Shown here piece after piece: positions 34,807-43,520 of a DNA stretch of 64,000 bases. The stretch lies in NCBI GenBank assembly GCA_945788625.1, contig CALZMQ010000007.1, positions 1-64,000 of the forward strand, given 5' to 3'. Both the position numbers and the translations under genes were made by a program. The notes below the pieces were generated by a model that saw only the letters and a list, made by a program, of their open reading frames with translations, did not search any database and was not told the origin of the DNA. Positions within the stretch are counted from its first letter, which is position 1. Each line of letters begins with the position of its first letter. This DNA is from an uncultured Woeseiaceae bacterium. Lineage in GTDB: Bacteria > Pseudomonadota > Gammaproteobacteria > Steroidobacterales > Woeseiaceae.

Positions 34807-37087
34807 GCGACGCGTCCCGTATCGCCCGCAATACCGATTCCGGCGTTGCCGGCGCCTGGAGATTCGGCGCCTTGTCGGGGCTTCCGGCAAGTGCGTCACG
34901 AATCGCGTGGAATGCCGACAAGGCGAGCATGAAAGGCGGTTCACCGACGGCCTTGGAGCGGTAAATCGTGTTTTCGCGGTTAGCGGAGTTTTGCAGCAGC
35001 TCCACGCGGAAGTCCGGCGCCAGATCGGAGCAGGTCGGGATCTTGTAGGTCGACGGTGCATGCGTGCCGAGTTCGCCCGCGTCATTCCACCACAGTTCCT
35101 CGCTGGTCAGCCAGCCAACGCCCTGGACGTAGCCGCCCTCGACCTGGCCGAGATCGACGGCCGGATTCAAGGAGTCACCGCAATCGTGCAGGATATCGAC
35201 GCGCAGGACACGATTCTCGCCGGTGAGTGTGTCTACCACGACTTCGGTCACCGCGGCACCGTATGCAAAATAGAAGAACGGTCGGCCCGAAAACGTCGCA
35301 CGGTCGTAATTGATCTTCGGTGTCCTGTAATAACCCGTCGCCGACAGCGACACGCGATTCGCCCATGCCAGTTGCACGAGTTCCGCGAAGCTCATGGAAC
35401 GATCGCCCACCAGTACCGAACCCGCGCTGAACTCCACGTCGGCCTCGGAAACCGAGAAGTGCCTCGCCGCAAACTCCGTCAGTCTCGCCCTGATCTTCGC
35501 GGCAGCCTTGCCGGCGGCCTTGCCGTTCATATCGGAGCCGCTGGACGCTGCGGTCGCCGATGCATTCGGCACCTTGCTGGTATCGGCCTCCATCGTGCGA
35601 ATCCGGTCCACGCCAATCTGGAATTCGTCGGCGACGACCTGTGCCACCTTGATATAGAGTCCCTGCCCCATCTCGGTGCCACCGTGGTTCAGTTGCACCG
35701 TGCCATCTTTGTACACATGCACCAGCGCGCCGGCCTGGTTGAGCAAGGTGTTTGTAAACGAGATCCCGAACTTGACGGGCGTTATCGCGATGCCGCGGCG
35801 CAGTACCTTGCTGCCGGCGTTGAACTCGCGGATTGCAGAACGCCGCTTTTCGTAATCACTGTCGACCACCAGCTTGTCGAAAATCTCATCGATGATGTTG
35901 TCTTCGACCGTCTGCTGGTACTGGGTGACGTTGCGTTCGTCCTTGCCGTAAAAGTTGCGGCGCCGGATTTCGAGCGGGTCCCGCCCGAGTTCGCGGGCGA
36001 TGTCGTCGACGACGTGCTCGATCGCGAACATTCCCTGCGGCCCACCGAAACCACGAAACGCGGTGTTGGACACCGTATTGGTTTTGCAGCGGTGCGAGAC
36101 GATGCGGACGTTTTCCAGGAAATAGGCATTGTCGCAATGGAACATCGTGCGGTCGTTAACCGGCCCGGAAAGATCGGCCGACATTCCGCAGCGCGACGCA
36201 AATTCGAAGTCAATGCCAAGTATGCGCCCCGTTTCGTCGAAACCGACGTCGTAGTCGATGACGAAGTCGTGACGCTTGCCAGTCATGATCATGTCGTCGT
36301 CGCGATCCAGTCGCAGCTTGCACGGGCGGCCCGTCTTGTCGGATGCCAGTGCAGCTATGCATGCGATCAGGCCGGCCTGGCTTTCCTTGCCGCCAAACGC
36401 GCCGCCCATGCGCCGGCAGATGACGACGATGTCCTTGGCCAGTCGATTGGTCGCATGCGCGACAACCGTTTGCACCTCGTCGGGATGCTGCGTGGAACTG
36501 TAAATGAGCAGCCGGCCGTCTTCCTGGGGAATGGCCATCGCGATATGGCCTTCGAGATAGAACTGGTCCTGGCCGCCAAGCGTCAGGCGCCGGCGCAGAC
36601 GCCGCGGAGCGCTGCTGATGGCATCGTCGGGATCGCCGCGCACGATTGTCTCGCTGGGTAGCACGAACGACTTTTTCGCCACGGCGGAAAGCGGATCGAG
36701 AATCGCCTCGAGCAACTCGTAGTCGACGCTTGCCTTGAGCGCGGCACGGCGTGCCTCTTCGACATGCTTTGCTGCAACTGCGAATACGGGCTGGCCGACA
36801 AACTGCACTTCGTCGTCCGCGAAGATCGGGTCGTCGGCGACGATCGACCCAAAGTTATTGGCACCGGGAATGTGTTCGGCGGTACACACGTCGACGACGC
36901 CGGGTGACGCCAGTACCTCCCCCAGGTCGACGCCCCGGAGTCTAGCGTGCGCCACCTCGCTCATGCCCACCGCAAGGTGCAACAGGTCACGTGGTTCCGG
37001 CAGGTCATCCGTATAAGCCGCCCGGCCCGTAACGTGCAGGTGTGCACTGTCGTGCGGCAGCGCCCTGCCGACGGCCCGTTCGCGCAT
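34799..37087 (-). CDS. xdhB: Xanthine dehydrogenase molybdenum-binding subunit XdhB
   Basis: Large subunit that oxidises hypoxanthine and xanthine to urate. The 762-residue protein has the N-terminal HVTGRAAYTDDLPEP segment, the GGAFGGKE and RGFGGPQGMF molybdopterin loops, GGTEMGQGLY and the catalytic-glutamate region KAVGEPPFMLALSAFHAIRD. Start at 37087 (MRERAVGR) is just after the xdhA stop; an ATG at 37114, overlapping xdhA by 17 bases, is an alternative. Confidence 0.95.
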   Translation of the reverse strand: MRERAVGRALPHDSAHLHVTGRAAYTDDLPEPRDLLHLAVGMSEVAHARLRGVDLGEVLASPGVVDVCTAEHIPGANNFGSIVADDPIFADDEVQFVGQPVFAVAAKHVEEARRAALKASVDYELLEAILDPLSAVAKKSFVLPSETIVRGDPDDAISSAPRRLRRRLTLGGQDQFYLEGHIAMAIPQEDGRLLIYSSTQHPDEVQTVVAHATNRLAKDIVVICRRMGGAFGGKESQAGLIACIAALASDKTGRPCKLRLDRDDDMIMTGKRHDFVIDYDVGFDETGRILGIDFEFASRCGMSADLSGPVNDRTMFHCDNAYFLENVRIVSHRCKTNTVSNTAFRGFGGPQGMFAIEHVVDDIARELGRDPLEIRRRNFYGKDERNVTQYQQTVEDNIIDEIFDKLVVDSDYEKRRSAIREFNAGSKVLRRGIAITPVKFGISFTNTLLNQAGALVHVYKDGTVQLNHGGTEMGQGLYIKVAQVVADEFQIGVDRIRTMEADTSKVPNASATAASSGSDMNGKAAGKAAAKIRARLTEFAARHFSVSEADVEFSAGSVLVGDRSMSFAELVQLAWANRVSLSATGYYRTPKINYDRATFSGRPFFYFAYGAAVTEVVVDTLTGENRVLRVDILHDCGDSLNPAVDLGQVEGGYVQGVGWLTSEELWWNDAGELGTHAPSTYKIPTCSDLAPDFRVELLQNSANRENTIYRSKAVGEPPFMLALSAFHAIRDALAGSPDKAPNLQAPATPESVLRAIRDASHE

Positions 37088-37097
37088 GGCGCCCGGC

Positions 37098-38588
37098 CTA
37101 CGACTGACGTCCATAGCTGTACACCGTAGTGTCGACTTCGCCGCGGGTCTCGAGGTAAAACCGCCGCAACATGTTTTGTACGGCCCGCAAGCGGATGTCG
37201 GCGGAGGCCCGCGCATCGCTGATCGGCGTGAAATCCGACGCCAGCGCGGCGCAGGCGCGCTCCAGGTTCTGCTCGTTCCAGTGCTTGCCGTCCAGTGCCG
37301 CCTCGCATGTTCGCGCGCGCTTTATGATCGGCGCGAGACCGCCGCACGCCATGCGGAAACTCCGCACGACCTCGCCATCGAGTTCCAGTCGATACGCCGT
37401 GCAAACGGCCGAGATATCCTGGTCGAATCGCTTGGACCATTTCTGGCTACTGACGATCACGGCCTCCTCGTTCTTCGGTATGCGGATCGCCGCAACGAAC
37501 TCTCCGGGCCGCAGATCGTTAACCTGGTAGTCGTGATAGAACTCTTCGAGCGCTAATTCCCTGACAGAGTCGCCCTGCCGCAGCACGAGTGACGCTCCAA
37601 GGACCATGAGTGCCGGCATCGAGTCGCCGATCGGCGATCCGTTCGCAATGTTGCCGCCGAGCGTGCCCGCGTTGCGAATGGGCGGCGACGCGAATCGCCG
37701 GAACAATTCTTCCAGCCCCGGGTAGTGGTCGATGATGACCGGCATTACGTCCGCGAGCGTAACGGCGGCACCGACTTCGATATGCGCGGGCATCACCGAC
37801 AGATTCGTGAGTTCCTCTACGCGCCCTGTATATATGACCGTCTGCAACTCACGATGCTGTTTGGTCACCCACAGTCCGATATCCGTGCCGCCGGCCAGTA
37901 TCGTCGCGTCGGGATGCCTTGCGTATATCGCGGCGAAAGTGTCGATGTCGACGGGTGCGTAATAGCGGCGCCCGGCGACGTCGAACTCGAGGCCGTCCGC
38001 GCGCTGCAGGCCCTTCAGTCTCGTAATCCTCTCGGTGGGCTTGTCCTGCTTGCCGCAGGGCTGCCGCAACCAGTCCGAATCGTCCGGCGATTCCGCGTAC
38101 ATCGACTGCGCCGCCGCGATGATCGGCCGGTAACCCGTGCAGCGGCAGAGATTGCCCGCCAACGCATCGTCGATCTCCTGTCGCGACGGTTTCGGATTGG
38201 TTTTGTAAAGAACGAACAGCGACATGACGAAACCAGGAGTGCAAAAGCCGCACTGGGACCCGTGTTCGTCAATCATGGCCCTTTGCACGGGATGCAGGCT
38301 GGACGAATCCGGCGCGAGGCTCTCGACAGTGAGCAGTTCCTTGCCGTCGAGGGTCGGCAGAAACTGGATACAGGAATTGATCGACTTGAGCGCCAGTTCG
38401 TCGCCGTCGCGCGTCAGTTCCGCAACAACCACGGTGCATGCCCCGCAGTCGCCCTCGGCGCAGCCTTCCTTGCTGCCCTTGCGGCCCAGATCCTCGCGAA
38501 GGAATTGCAGCACGGTCCTCGTCGGATCGACGTTGTCGACTTCGATGACTTCACCGTGGAGCACAAACCTGATGGACGCGCCGGACAT
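37098..38588 (-). CDS. xdhA: Xanthine dehydrogenase FeS/FAD subunit XdhA
   Basis: Small subunit carrying two [2Fe-2S] clusters and FAD. In the 496-residue protein the plant-ferredoxin cluster is CAEGDCGACTVVV, the second cluster uses CGFCTPGF and NLCRCTGYR, and the FAD domain has TILAGGTDIGLWVTK and GGNIANGSPIGDSMP. The start at 38588 has a GGGGGAG ribosome-binding site and lies 5 bases after the HIU hydrolase stop. Confidence 0.96.
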   Translation of the reverse strand: MSGASIRFVLHGEVIEVDNVDPTRTVLQFLREDLGRKGSKEGCAEGDCGACTVVVAELTRDGDELALKSINSCIQFLPTLDGKELLTVESLAPDSSSLHPVQRAMIDEHGSQCGFCTPGFVMSLFVLYKTNPKPSRQEIDDALAGNLCRCTGYRPIIAAAQSMYAESPDDSDWLRQPCGKQDKPTERITRLKGLQRADGLEFDVAGRRYYAPVDIDTFAAIYARHPDATILAGGTDIGLWVTKQHRELQTVIYTGRVEELTNLSVMPAHIEVGAAVTLADVMPVIIDHYPGLEELFRRFASPPIRNAGTLGGNIANGSPIGDSMPALMVLGASLVLRQGDSVRELALEEFYHDYQVNDLRPGEFVAAIRIPKNEEAVIVSSQKWSKRFDQDISAVCTAYRLELDGEVVRSFRMACGGLAPIIKRARTCEAALDGKHWNEQNLERACAALASDFTPISDARASADIRLRAVQNMLRRFYLETRGEVDTTVYSYGRQS

Positions 38589-38593
38589 CCCGT

Positions 38594-38941
38594 TCAGCTC
38601 CCCCGGTAGGTCGAATAGGACCACGGCGAAACGAGCAACGGCACGTGGTAGTCCTCGTCGTCACGAAGCGAAAAGCGAATCACTACTGTATCGAGGAAGG
38701 CCGGATCGGCGACAGCCGCGCCGGAATTCGCGAAGTACTCGCCGACATCGAATTCCAGCTCGTAGGATCCGGTCTGCATGGCTTCGTTTTCGAGCAACGG
38801 CTTCTCACTGCGGCCGTCGGCGTTCGTCGTGGCGTGGGCAAGCATTCGTCGCATGTCGCCGAGGGCAAACAGGCGAATCTCGACGCCAGCCGCGGGACCC
38901 CCGCGTGCCGTGTCGAGGATATGCGTTGTCAGTCGTCCCAT
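38594..38941 (-). CDS. hiuH: 5-hydroxyisourate hydrolase (transthyretin-like)
   Basis: Hydrolyses 5-hydroxyisourate made by PuuD to OHCU. The 115-residue protein starts GRLTTHILDTARGGPAAGV and ends SPWSYSTYRGS, the C-terminal YRGS tetrapeptide being diagnostic of this family against true transthyretins. It is the first gene of the purine operon; its promoter should lie in the 122-base gap to the divergent RidA gene. No secretion signal is present. Confidence 0.96.
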   Translation of the reverse strand: MGRLTTHILDTARGGPAAGVEIRLFALGDMRRMLAHATTNADGRSEKPLLENEAMQTGSYELEFDVGEYFANSGAAVADPAFLDTVVIRFSLRDDEDYHVPLLVSPWSYSTYRGS

Positions 38942-39063
38942 TTCTTCGCCTTCGAGAATCGCGAGCAATTCCGCAATGCATTGATTATACGACGCAATGG
39001 CCGCTGCGCGCGCATTCTCCGTGTGATAGCTTGATCGCCACCAAAATCGAAAAGGTGCCCGCA

Positions 39064-39513
39064 ATGAAACCCTGGTTCGCCTGCTTGTCCGTAGTCCTCC
39101 TGCTCGGCTGTGAGGTGAGCGTCGACCACCCGAGCGACGTTGCTTACCTGCAGATGCCGGACATGGAAGGTCTCGATCTGCCGTTTTCGTCGGCGGTTCG
39201 CGTGGACAACACCTTGTACCTGTCGGGCAACGTGGGCAACGTACCCGGTAAGCTGGATCTCGCCGACGGCGGTATCGAAGGCGAAACGCGGCAGACAATG
39301 GAGAATATTTCGGCCGTGCTCGAACAATTCGGCTCGTCGATGGACAGGGTCGTCAAATGCACCGTCTTTCTCGCGGACATGGCCGAATGGGGCGCGATGA
39401 ACGAGGTCTACAAGACTTACTTCGAGAACCCGCCGGCACGAAGCGCGCTCGGCGCGAGCGGACTGGCGCTCGATGCCCGCGTGGAAATCGAGTGTATCGC
39501 CCTTGTCTACTGA
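39064..39513 (+). CDS. Exported RidA-family lipoprotein
   Basis: The 149-residue protein combines a lipoprotein signal (MKPWFACLSVVLLLGC, C16) with a full RidA/YjgF domain: LYLSGNVGNVPGK, ENISAVLEQFGSSMDRVVKC, the active-site-type PPARSALGASGLALDARVEI arginine and terminal glutamate. Cytosolic RidA deaminates reactive enamines/imines. A membrane-anchored periplasmic copy is less common, and its substrate is unknown. Divergent from the purine operon. Confidence 0.85.
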   Translation: MKPWFACLSVVLLLGCEVSVDHPSDVAYLQMPDMEGLDLPFSSAVRVDNTLYLSGNVGNVPGKLDLADGGIEGETRQTMENISAVLEQFGSSMDRVVKCTVFLADMAEWGAMNEVYKTYFENPPARSALGASGLALDARVEIECIALVY

Positions 39514-39528
39514 GCCGGCAACACGGCT

Positions 39529-41343
39529 TTAACGCGCCGCAGCGTCTTCGAGCAACTGGTCCCGCCGCGCCGCGAGCGCTTTCAGCCGCCGCTTGTCCAG
39601 CACGTCACTGAAATTTTCCTGGAGCACGTCATCGCTGAGCGTCGCGAGCGCCTGTTGCCAACCGGCGGATAGCTCGAGGTCCAGGCCCTGGAGCTGCCTC
39701 GGCCGACCCTTCCTGGTCGTGAACGCGCGATCATGCTCGCTCAGCATCAGGCGCCACACGCCTGCCTCATAGAGCATGCGTTGCAGGCTGCGGCCCTCGT
39801 TGTAGATCAGGACGTCAAAAACGTACATCGCATCCCATTGGTCGCCGAGAGAACACGCCGCGCCGCCGCCGCGGCGGGAAGCGGCACGATCGGCTTCGCT
39901 TCTGAAGTTTTCGGTAATGAATTGCAGGCTTCCCTCGCTGCCGGCGACCGTGCGCACGACGGATACCGGCACCATGTCGAGTTTCAGCAATCGATCCAGC
40001 CGATACGCCGCGACGCCCGGGAAAAAATTCCGCGCTTTGCGTTTCAGGAATATTGCGGACACGGTTCTTTCGCCGTCGCTGACCCTGACGATGGTCCTGC
40101 CCGACGGATCCTTCGCCTGGGAGACGATCTCACCTTCACGAAGGAGCTGCTGCAATGCCTCCGGCGACATCAAACCTGGGCGTGTGCCGACGATACGCGG
40201 ATGTGGAAGCGGTGCGACGGGACCGGTGCCGGCCTGGTTGACGACCTCAACGGTATCGCCATCCAGCACCAGCGCATTGCCGCTGCCCTTGTAGTAGAAG
40301 TTCAGCATACCGGTATCTATTTCGATAATCCGGCCGTCGAATCTCTGCAGTACCTTGCGGTTGGGGGTCGGCGTATGACCCACGACGACGCGTTCGGCAT
40401 CGATCGCGGCAAGGGTTGCAAGCAAGCGATGCTCCTCGATCACGCCGCCGCACGCTACGTTGCCGCGATACCAAAGCGGCCCGTCAGCATCAAACAGGGC
40501 CGACTTGCCGAGCCGTTTCGCCGTATCAAGCGCCTGGAGCACCTCGGTGGCGTCGTTCAGCGCCGGCAGGTAGGCGTCGAGTATCGGCAAAATATCGTAG
40601 TGGCTGTCCGTCGGCAGGACGATTTCGGCGTCCGTCAGCACCTGCAAGGCCTCTACATACTCGATCAACTCCTGCTTCAGGCGAACGTTGACGCCGTCGA
40701 GCCCCAACTCTCCGACGAGCGGCGACAAACCGCCGTGAACGAACGCAGTGCCGTTGATGAGGGCAATGACAGGCTTTTCCAGCAACCACTTGCCGTAGTG
40801 GCCGTCCGGCGCAAATGCGCGGCGCAACGCGAAGAAACCGGCCGGGAACTGTTGCTCGAAAACTTTGCGCGGCGCCTCCGAACCGGCGTCGCCGGACCGC
40901 CGCCTTGCGTATGCGTTGAACCACCGTTCACGCTCGTCTGAACTCTCGTCGGCGGCGAATGCAGCATACTCGGCCTTGCTGACGTAGCGCATGTCGCCAA
41001 TCAGGTTCATTGATTCATGATTGCCGATCAGCACCTGGACCTTGCCGCCGGCGGCCGTCGCATCGCCCTCGAGGCGCATGAGCAGATCCATGGCGTCGCG
41101 AGACTTCGGCCCGCGATCGAGAATATCGCCAACGATGACGAGATGCGTTTGCCCGGCAACCCAGGCCAGCTCATCGTCGAGCACCGCGGCCCGCTGCAGT
41201 GTCTCGACCATGGCGTCAAAAGCGCCATGCACATCGGCAATCGCGACGATACGATCAGCGTCGTCTGTTCTCCAGGCGCCGCCCTCTGCTGCCACGTTGT
41301 TCGCGAGTAGCAGCGACAACGCTATTATCAGTGCACGTAACAA
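39529..41343 (-). CDS. Exported Shewanella-like protein phosphatase fused to a kinase-like domain
   Basis: The 604-residue protein has a signal peptide (about 1-19) and a PPP-type metallophosphatase domain (about 30-350) of the Shewanella-like (SLP) class: DVHGAFD, GDILDRGP, GNHESMN, FVHGGLSP and VVGHTPTPNRK. A second domain (about 400-604) has RTIVRVSDGERTVSAIFLKR, VAAYRLDRLLKLDMVP, GSLQFI, then YVFDVLIYNEGRSLQRMLY and LMLSEHDRAF. The last resemble the catalytic and metal-binding blocks of FAM20/PI-kinase-like folds. A kinase identity for this domain is inferred. Convergent with ridA. Confidence 0.7.
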   Translation of the reverse strand: MLRALIIALSLLLANNVAAEGGAWRTDDADRIVAIADVHGAFDAMVETLQRAAVLDDELAWVAGQTHLVIVGDILDRGPKSRDAMDLLMRLEGDATAAGGKVQVLIGNHESMNLIGDMRYVSKAEYAAFAADESSDERERWFNAYARRRSGDAGSEAPRKVFEQQFPAGFFALRRAFAPDGHYGKWLLEKPVIALINGTAFVHGGLSPLVGELGLDGVNVRLKQELIEYVEALQVLTDAEIVLPTDSHYDILPILDAYLPALNDATEVLQALDTAKRLGKSALFDADGPLWYRGNVACGGVIEEHRLLATLAAIDAERVVVGHTPTPNRKVLQRFDGRIIEIDTGMLNFYYKGSGNALVLDGDTVEVVNQAGTGPVAPLPHPRIVGTRPGLMSPEALQQLLREGEIVSQAKDPSGRTIVRVSDGERTVSAIFLKRKARNFFPGVAAYRLDRLLKLDMVPVSVVRTVAGSEGSLQFITENFRSEADRAASRRGGGAACSLGDQWDAMYVFDVLIYNEGRSLQRMLYEAGVWRLMLSEHDRAFTTRKGRPRQLQGLDLELSAGWQQALATLSDDVLQENFSDVLDKRRLKALAARRDQLLEDAAAR

Positions 41344-41477
41344 AACATCAGGATCCGGTTCTCAGCTCAGCTGCCGAGTGTAGTGAGAAACCCCGCGAGC
41401 GGCAATTTTCGGAAGTAAAACAGGCCTGTGATAAACTTCGTCGACGCTGAACGGCACCGACGGGTTACGGTAATTTC

Positions 41478-42548
41478 ATGTCACGATATCGTTGGACATT
41501 GGCGGCAGGCGCATTGTTCCTGCTTGCAGCGGCGGCGCAGGCAAAATCGACTGGCGAACCCGATCCGCTATTCCAGAACCTGGACATTCTCGAGGTTCGT
41601 ATCGTCGCACCATTGAGCACCATCCTCTCCGAGCGTTCGGACGAAACAGAACTCGACGGCACGTTCCACTACACGAATGAAGCAGGTGAAGTCACGGAAG
41701 TCGATATTGGCCTGCGCACAAGAGGGCGATTCCGGCGCGACAAGAAAGTGTGTCCATTCCCGCCGCTGCGCCTGAACTTCAGGAAATCGCAGACGAAGGA
41801 ATCACTGCTTCACAAGCAGGACAAGATCAAGCTGGTCACGCATTGCCGTGACAGGTCCAACGCTTACGAGCAGACCGTGCTGCGTGAATACGCCGTATAC
41901 CGAATCCTCAACCAGCTTACCGACGTCAGTTTTCGCGTACGGCTCCTGCGAGTCACCTACGTCGATACGGAAAAAGACAATTTCGAACGTGTTCGCTACG
42001 GCTTCTTTATCGAACACGAGGACAGGCTGGCGAAAAGACTGGGGATTTCGGTACTGGAGCTGCAACAGACCAAGGTCAGCAAACTACAACCGGCATACAC
42101 GAACCTGATATCGGTATTTCACTTCCTCATCGGCAACACCGATTTTTCACCGATTGCCGGTGCCGACGAAGTCTGTTGCCACAATCACGTGTTGTTCGCA
42201 AAAGAAGGCGAGCTCACGCTTTCGGTGCCCTACGATTTCGACCAGTCCGGGCTCGTCGATGCGCCGCACGGAGTCGTCAATTCTCGCTTCAAGCTGCGCA
42301 ATGCGCAGCAACGCCTCTATCGCGGACGCTGCGTTAACAACCAACATCTCGACGCGACGATTGCAACCTTCAAGGAAAAGCGGGAAGCGATCTTCGCGGT
42401 AATCGGTGAACGCGAAGGCGTGGAGGCGCGTACCGCCAGGGAAATGACAAAATTCGTCGAGCGATTCTACAAGGTCATCGACTCACCGAAACAGGTCAAA
42501 CGACAACTCGTCAAAAAGTGTATTGGTGAGTTGCCTTCAAATCGCTAG
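41478..42548 (+). CDS. Exported CotH-kinase-like protein (paralogue 2)
   Basis: The 356-residue protein has a clean signal peptide (about 1-22, ending AAQAKS). It shares ordered blocks with the protein at 22608-23744: GLRTRGRFRR, CPFPPLRLNFRK, DKIKLVTHCRDR, LREYAVYRILNQLTD, VRLLRVTYVDTE, IGNTDFSPI, CCHNHVLF, PYDFDQSGL, QRLYRGRCVNN. The pattern resembles CotH-like atypical kinases; activity is unproven. Its 3' end overlaps the convergent hydrolase gene by 38 bases. Nearby DUF4956 and SLP-kinase genes suggest an envelope phosphorylation theme. Confidence 0.6.
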   Translation: MSRYRWTLAAGALFLLAAAAQAKSTGEPDPLFQNLDILEVRIVAPLSTILSERSDETELDGTFHYTNEAGEVTEVDIGLRTRGRFRRDKKVCPFPPLRLNFRKSQTKESLLHKQDKIKLVTHCRDRSNAYEQTVLREYAVYRILNQLTDVSFRVRLLRVTYVDTEKDNFERVRYGFFIEHEDRLAKRLGISVLELQQTKVSKLQPAYTNLISVFHFLIGNTDFSPIAGADEVCCHNHVLFAKEGELTLSVPYDFDQSGLVDAPHGVVNSRFKLRNAQQRLYRGRCVNNQHLDATIATFKEKREAIFAVIGEREGVEARTAREMTKFVERFYKVIDSPKQVKRQLVKKCIGELPSNR

Positions 42549-43503
42549 ACTGCATCCAGTCAACCAGAATTTTCGATGTCCGCGGGTGTATGTAATAGCC
42601 GATCGAACTGTGTGGATTCGATTTCCCGTAGCGGACAGCGAGATTGAAGATGCGGTAATCGTGTACGGCGCTGACGACACGATGCTTCAACATCTTGTTG
42701 TAGTCATCGGCCAGTGTGTTGTCATGACAGGTGTAATCGTCCTCTGCCGAAACGTTGTGCCATGAAATGACGTTCGCCGGAAACCTGGACGCGGACCTCT
42801 CCTTTGCACCGCACAGGCGCTTCTGGATGTTTCGGTCTCCCAGCGGAGAACCCAGCGTCAGCCAGCACTCCACCTTGCATTCCCCGTACTTTTCCTTGAG
42901 CTCCGCGTCATGTGAGAGCTGCCACAATACGTCATAGGTAATAACGCTGCCGCTGCCGTGGGATATCAACAGGATGCGGTCGCCGCGATCCATCAGCGCG
43001 CATAGCTGCTCGCGGACGCGATTTCGGACTTGCGCCGCAAAGTCGGTTTTTTGGTTGAAGTAGGCGGCGAAATCTCCTGCCACGGTGCCCAGCAGCGGCA
43101 TTGCAAGTCCGATCGAGCCCAACACGGGCGCGGTCACATTCGTGAAAAATTCCGGCAGAGCGGATTTTCCCGGCAACCGGTCGTACTGTCGAATGCCGAA
43201 GCGCTTGCGAACGGTAATCGCGCGCAGCGCGGCCAGGGAATTGCGCCGATCGCCAATATCGAGATCGGCGTCGTAAGTCTTGCCGCGGCTGCGCAGGATT
43301 TCCGCACTGAGATCGCCATACCAGCCAAGGTGTTTCTGGAGTAAATCGAAACTGTCCACCTGCGCCGCGTAGTCCCGTTCGATACCGGCGCGCAGAGCCG
43401 CCATGGAAAGATCCATGTACACATCCGGTCCCGGTTTGAAATCGCGGCCATGCACGAGCAGTAAACTGCGGTTCGACGGGCCGCTCAGATCGTCCAATGT
43501 CAT
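42511..43503 (-). CDS. Alpha/beta-hydrolase (lipase-like)
   Basis: The 330-residue protein has a nucleophile elbow of the form LLISHGSGSVITYDVLW (S in SHGSG, about residue 184) after an N-terminal LLLVHGRDF oxyanion-type strand, plus LGSPLGDRN and a late NVSAEDDYTCHD acidic region. No signal peptide or lipobox is visible, so it is likely cytoplasmic. The substrate is unknown. It is 17 bases upstream of the DUF4956 stop-side boundary and shares its direction. Confidence 0.65.
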   Translation of the reverse strand: MTLDDLSGPSNRSLLLVHGRDFKPGPDVYMDLSMAALRAGIERDYAAQVDSFDLLQKHLGWYGDLSAEILRSRGKTYDADLDIGDRRNSLAALRAITVRKRFGIRQYDRLPGKSALPEFFTNVTAPVLGSIGLAMPLLGTVAGDFAAYFNQKTDFAAQVRNRVREQLCALMDRGDRILLISHGSGSVITYDVLWQLSHDAELKEKYGECKVECWLTLGSPLGDRNIQKRLCGAKERSASRFPANVISWHNVSAEDDYTCHDNTLADDYNKMLKHRVVSAVHDYRIFNLAVRYGKSNPHSSIGYYIHPRTSKILVDWMQSSDLKATHQYTF

Positions 43504-43520
43504 TCGAAATCCCGTGGCAA

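Noticed and set aside
34604..36661. Very long open frame antisense to xdhB (and similar long antisense frames over hutH, the Oar-like receptor and others).
   Set aside because: The opposite strand encodes a full, motif-complete enzyme. The antisense translation is rich in Arg/His/Gly and shows no family motifs; it is a by-product of high GC content.
37815..37835. TGTATATATG inside xdhA as another HutC site.
   Set aside because: It is only partly palindromic, lies inside a coding sequence far from a promoter, and has no link to hut genes.
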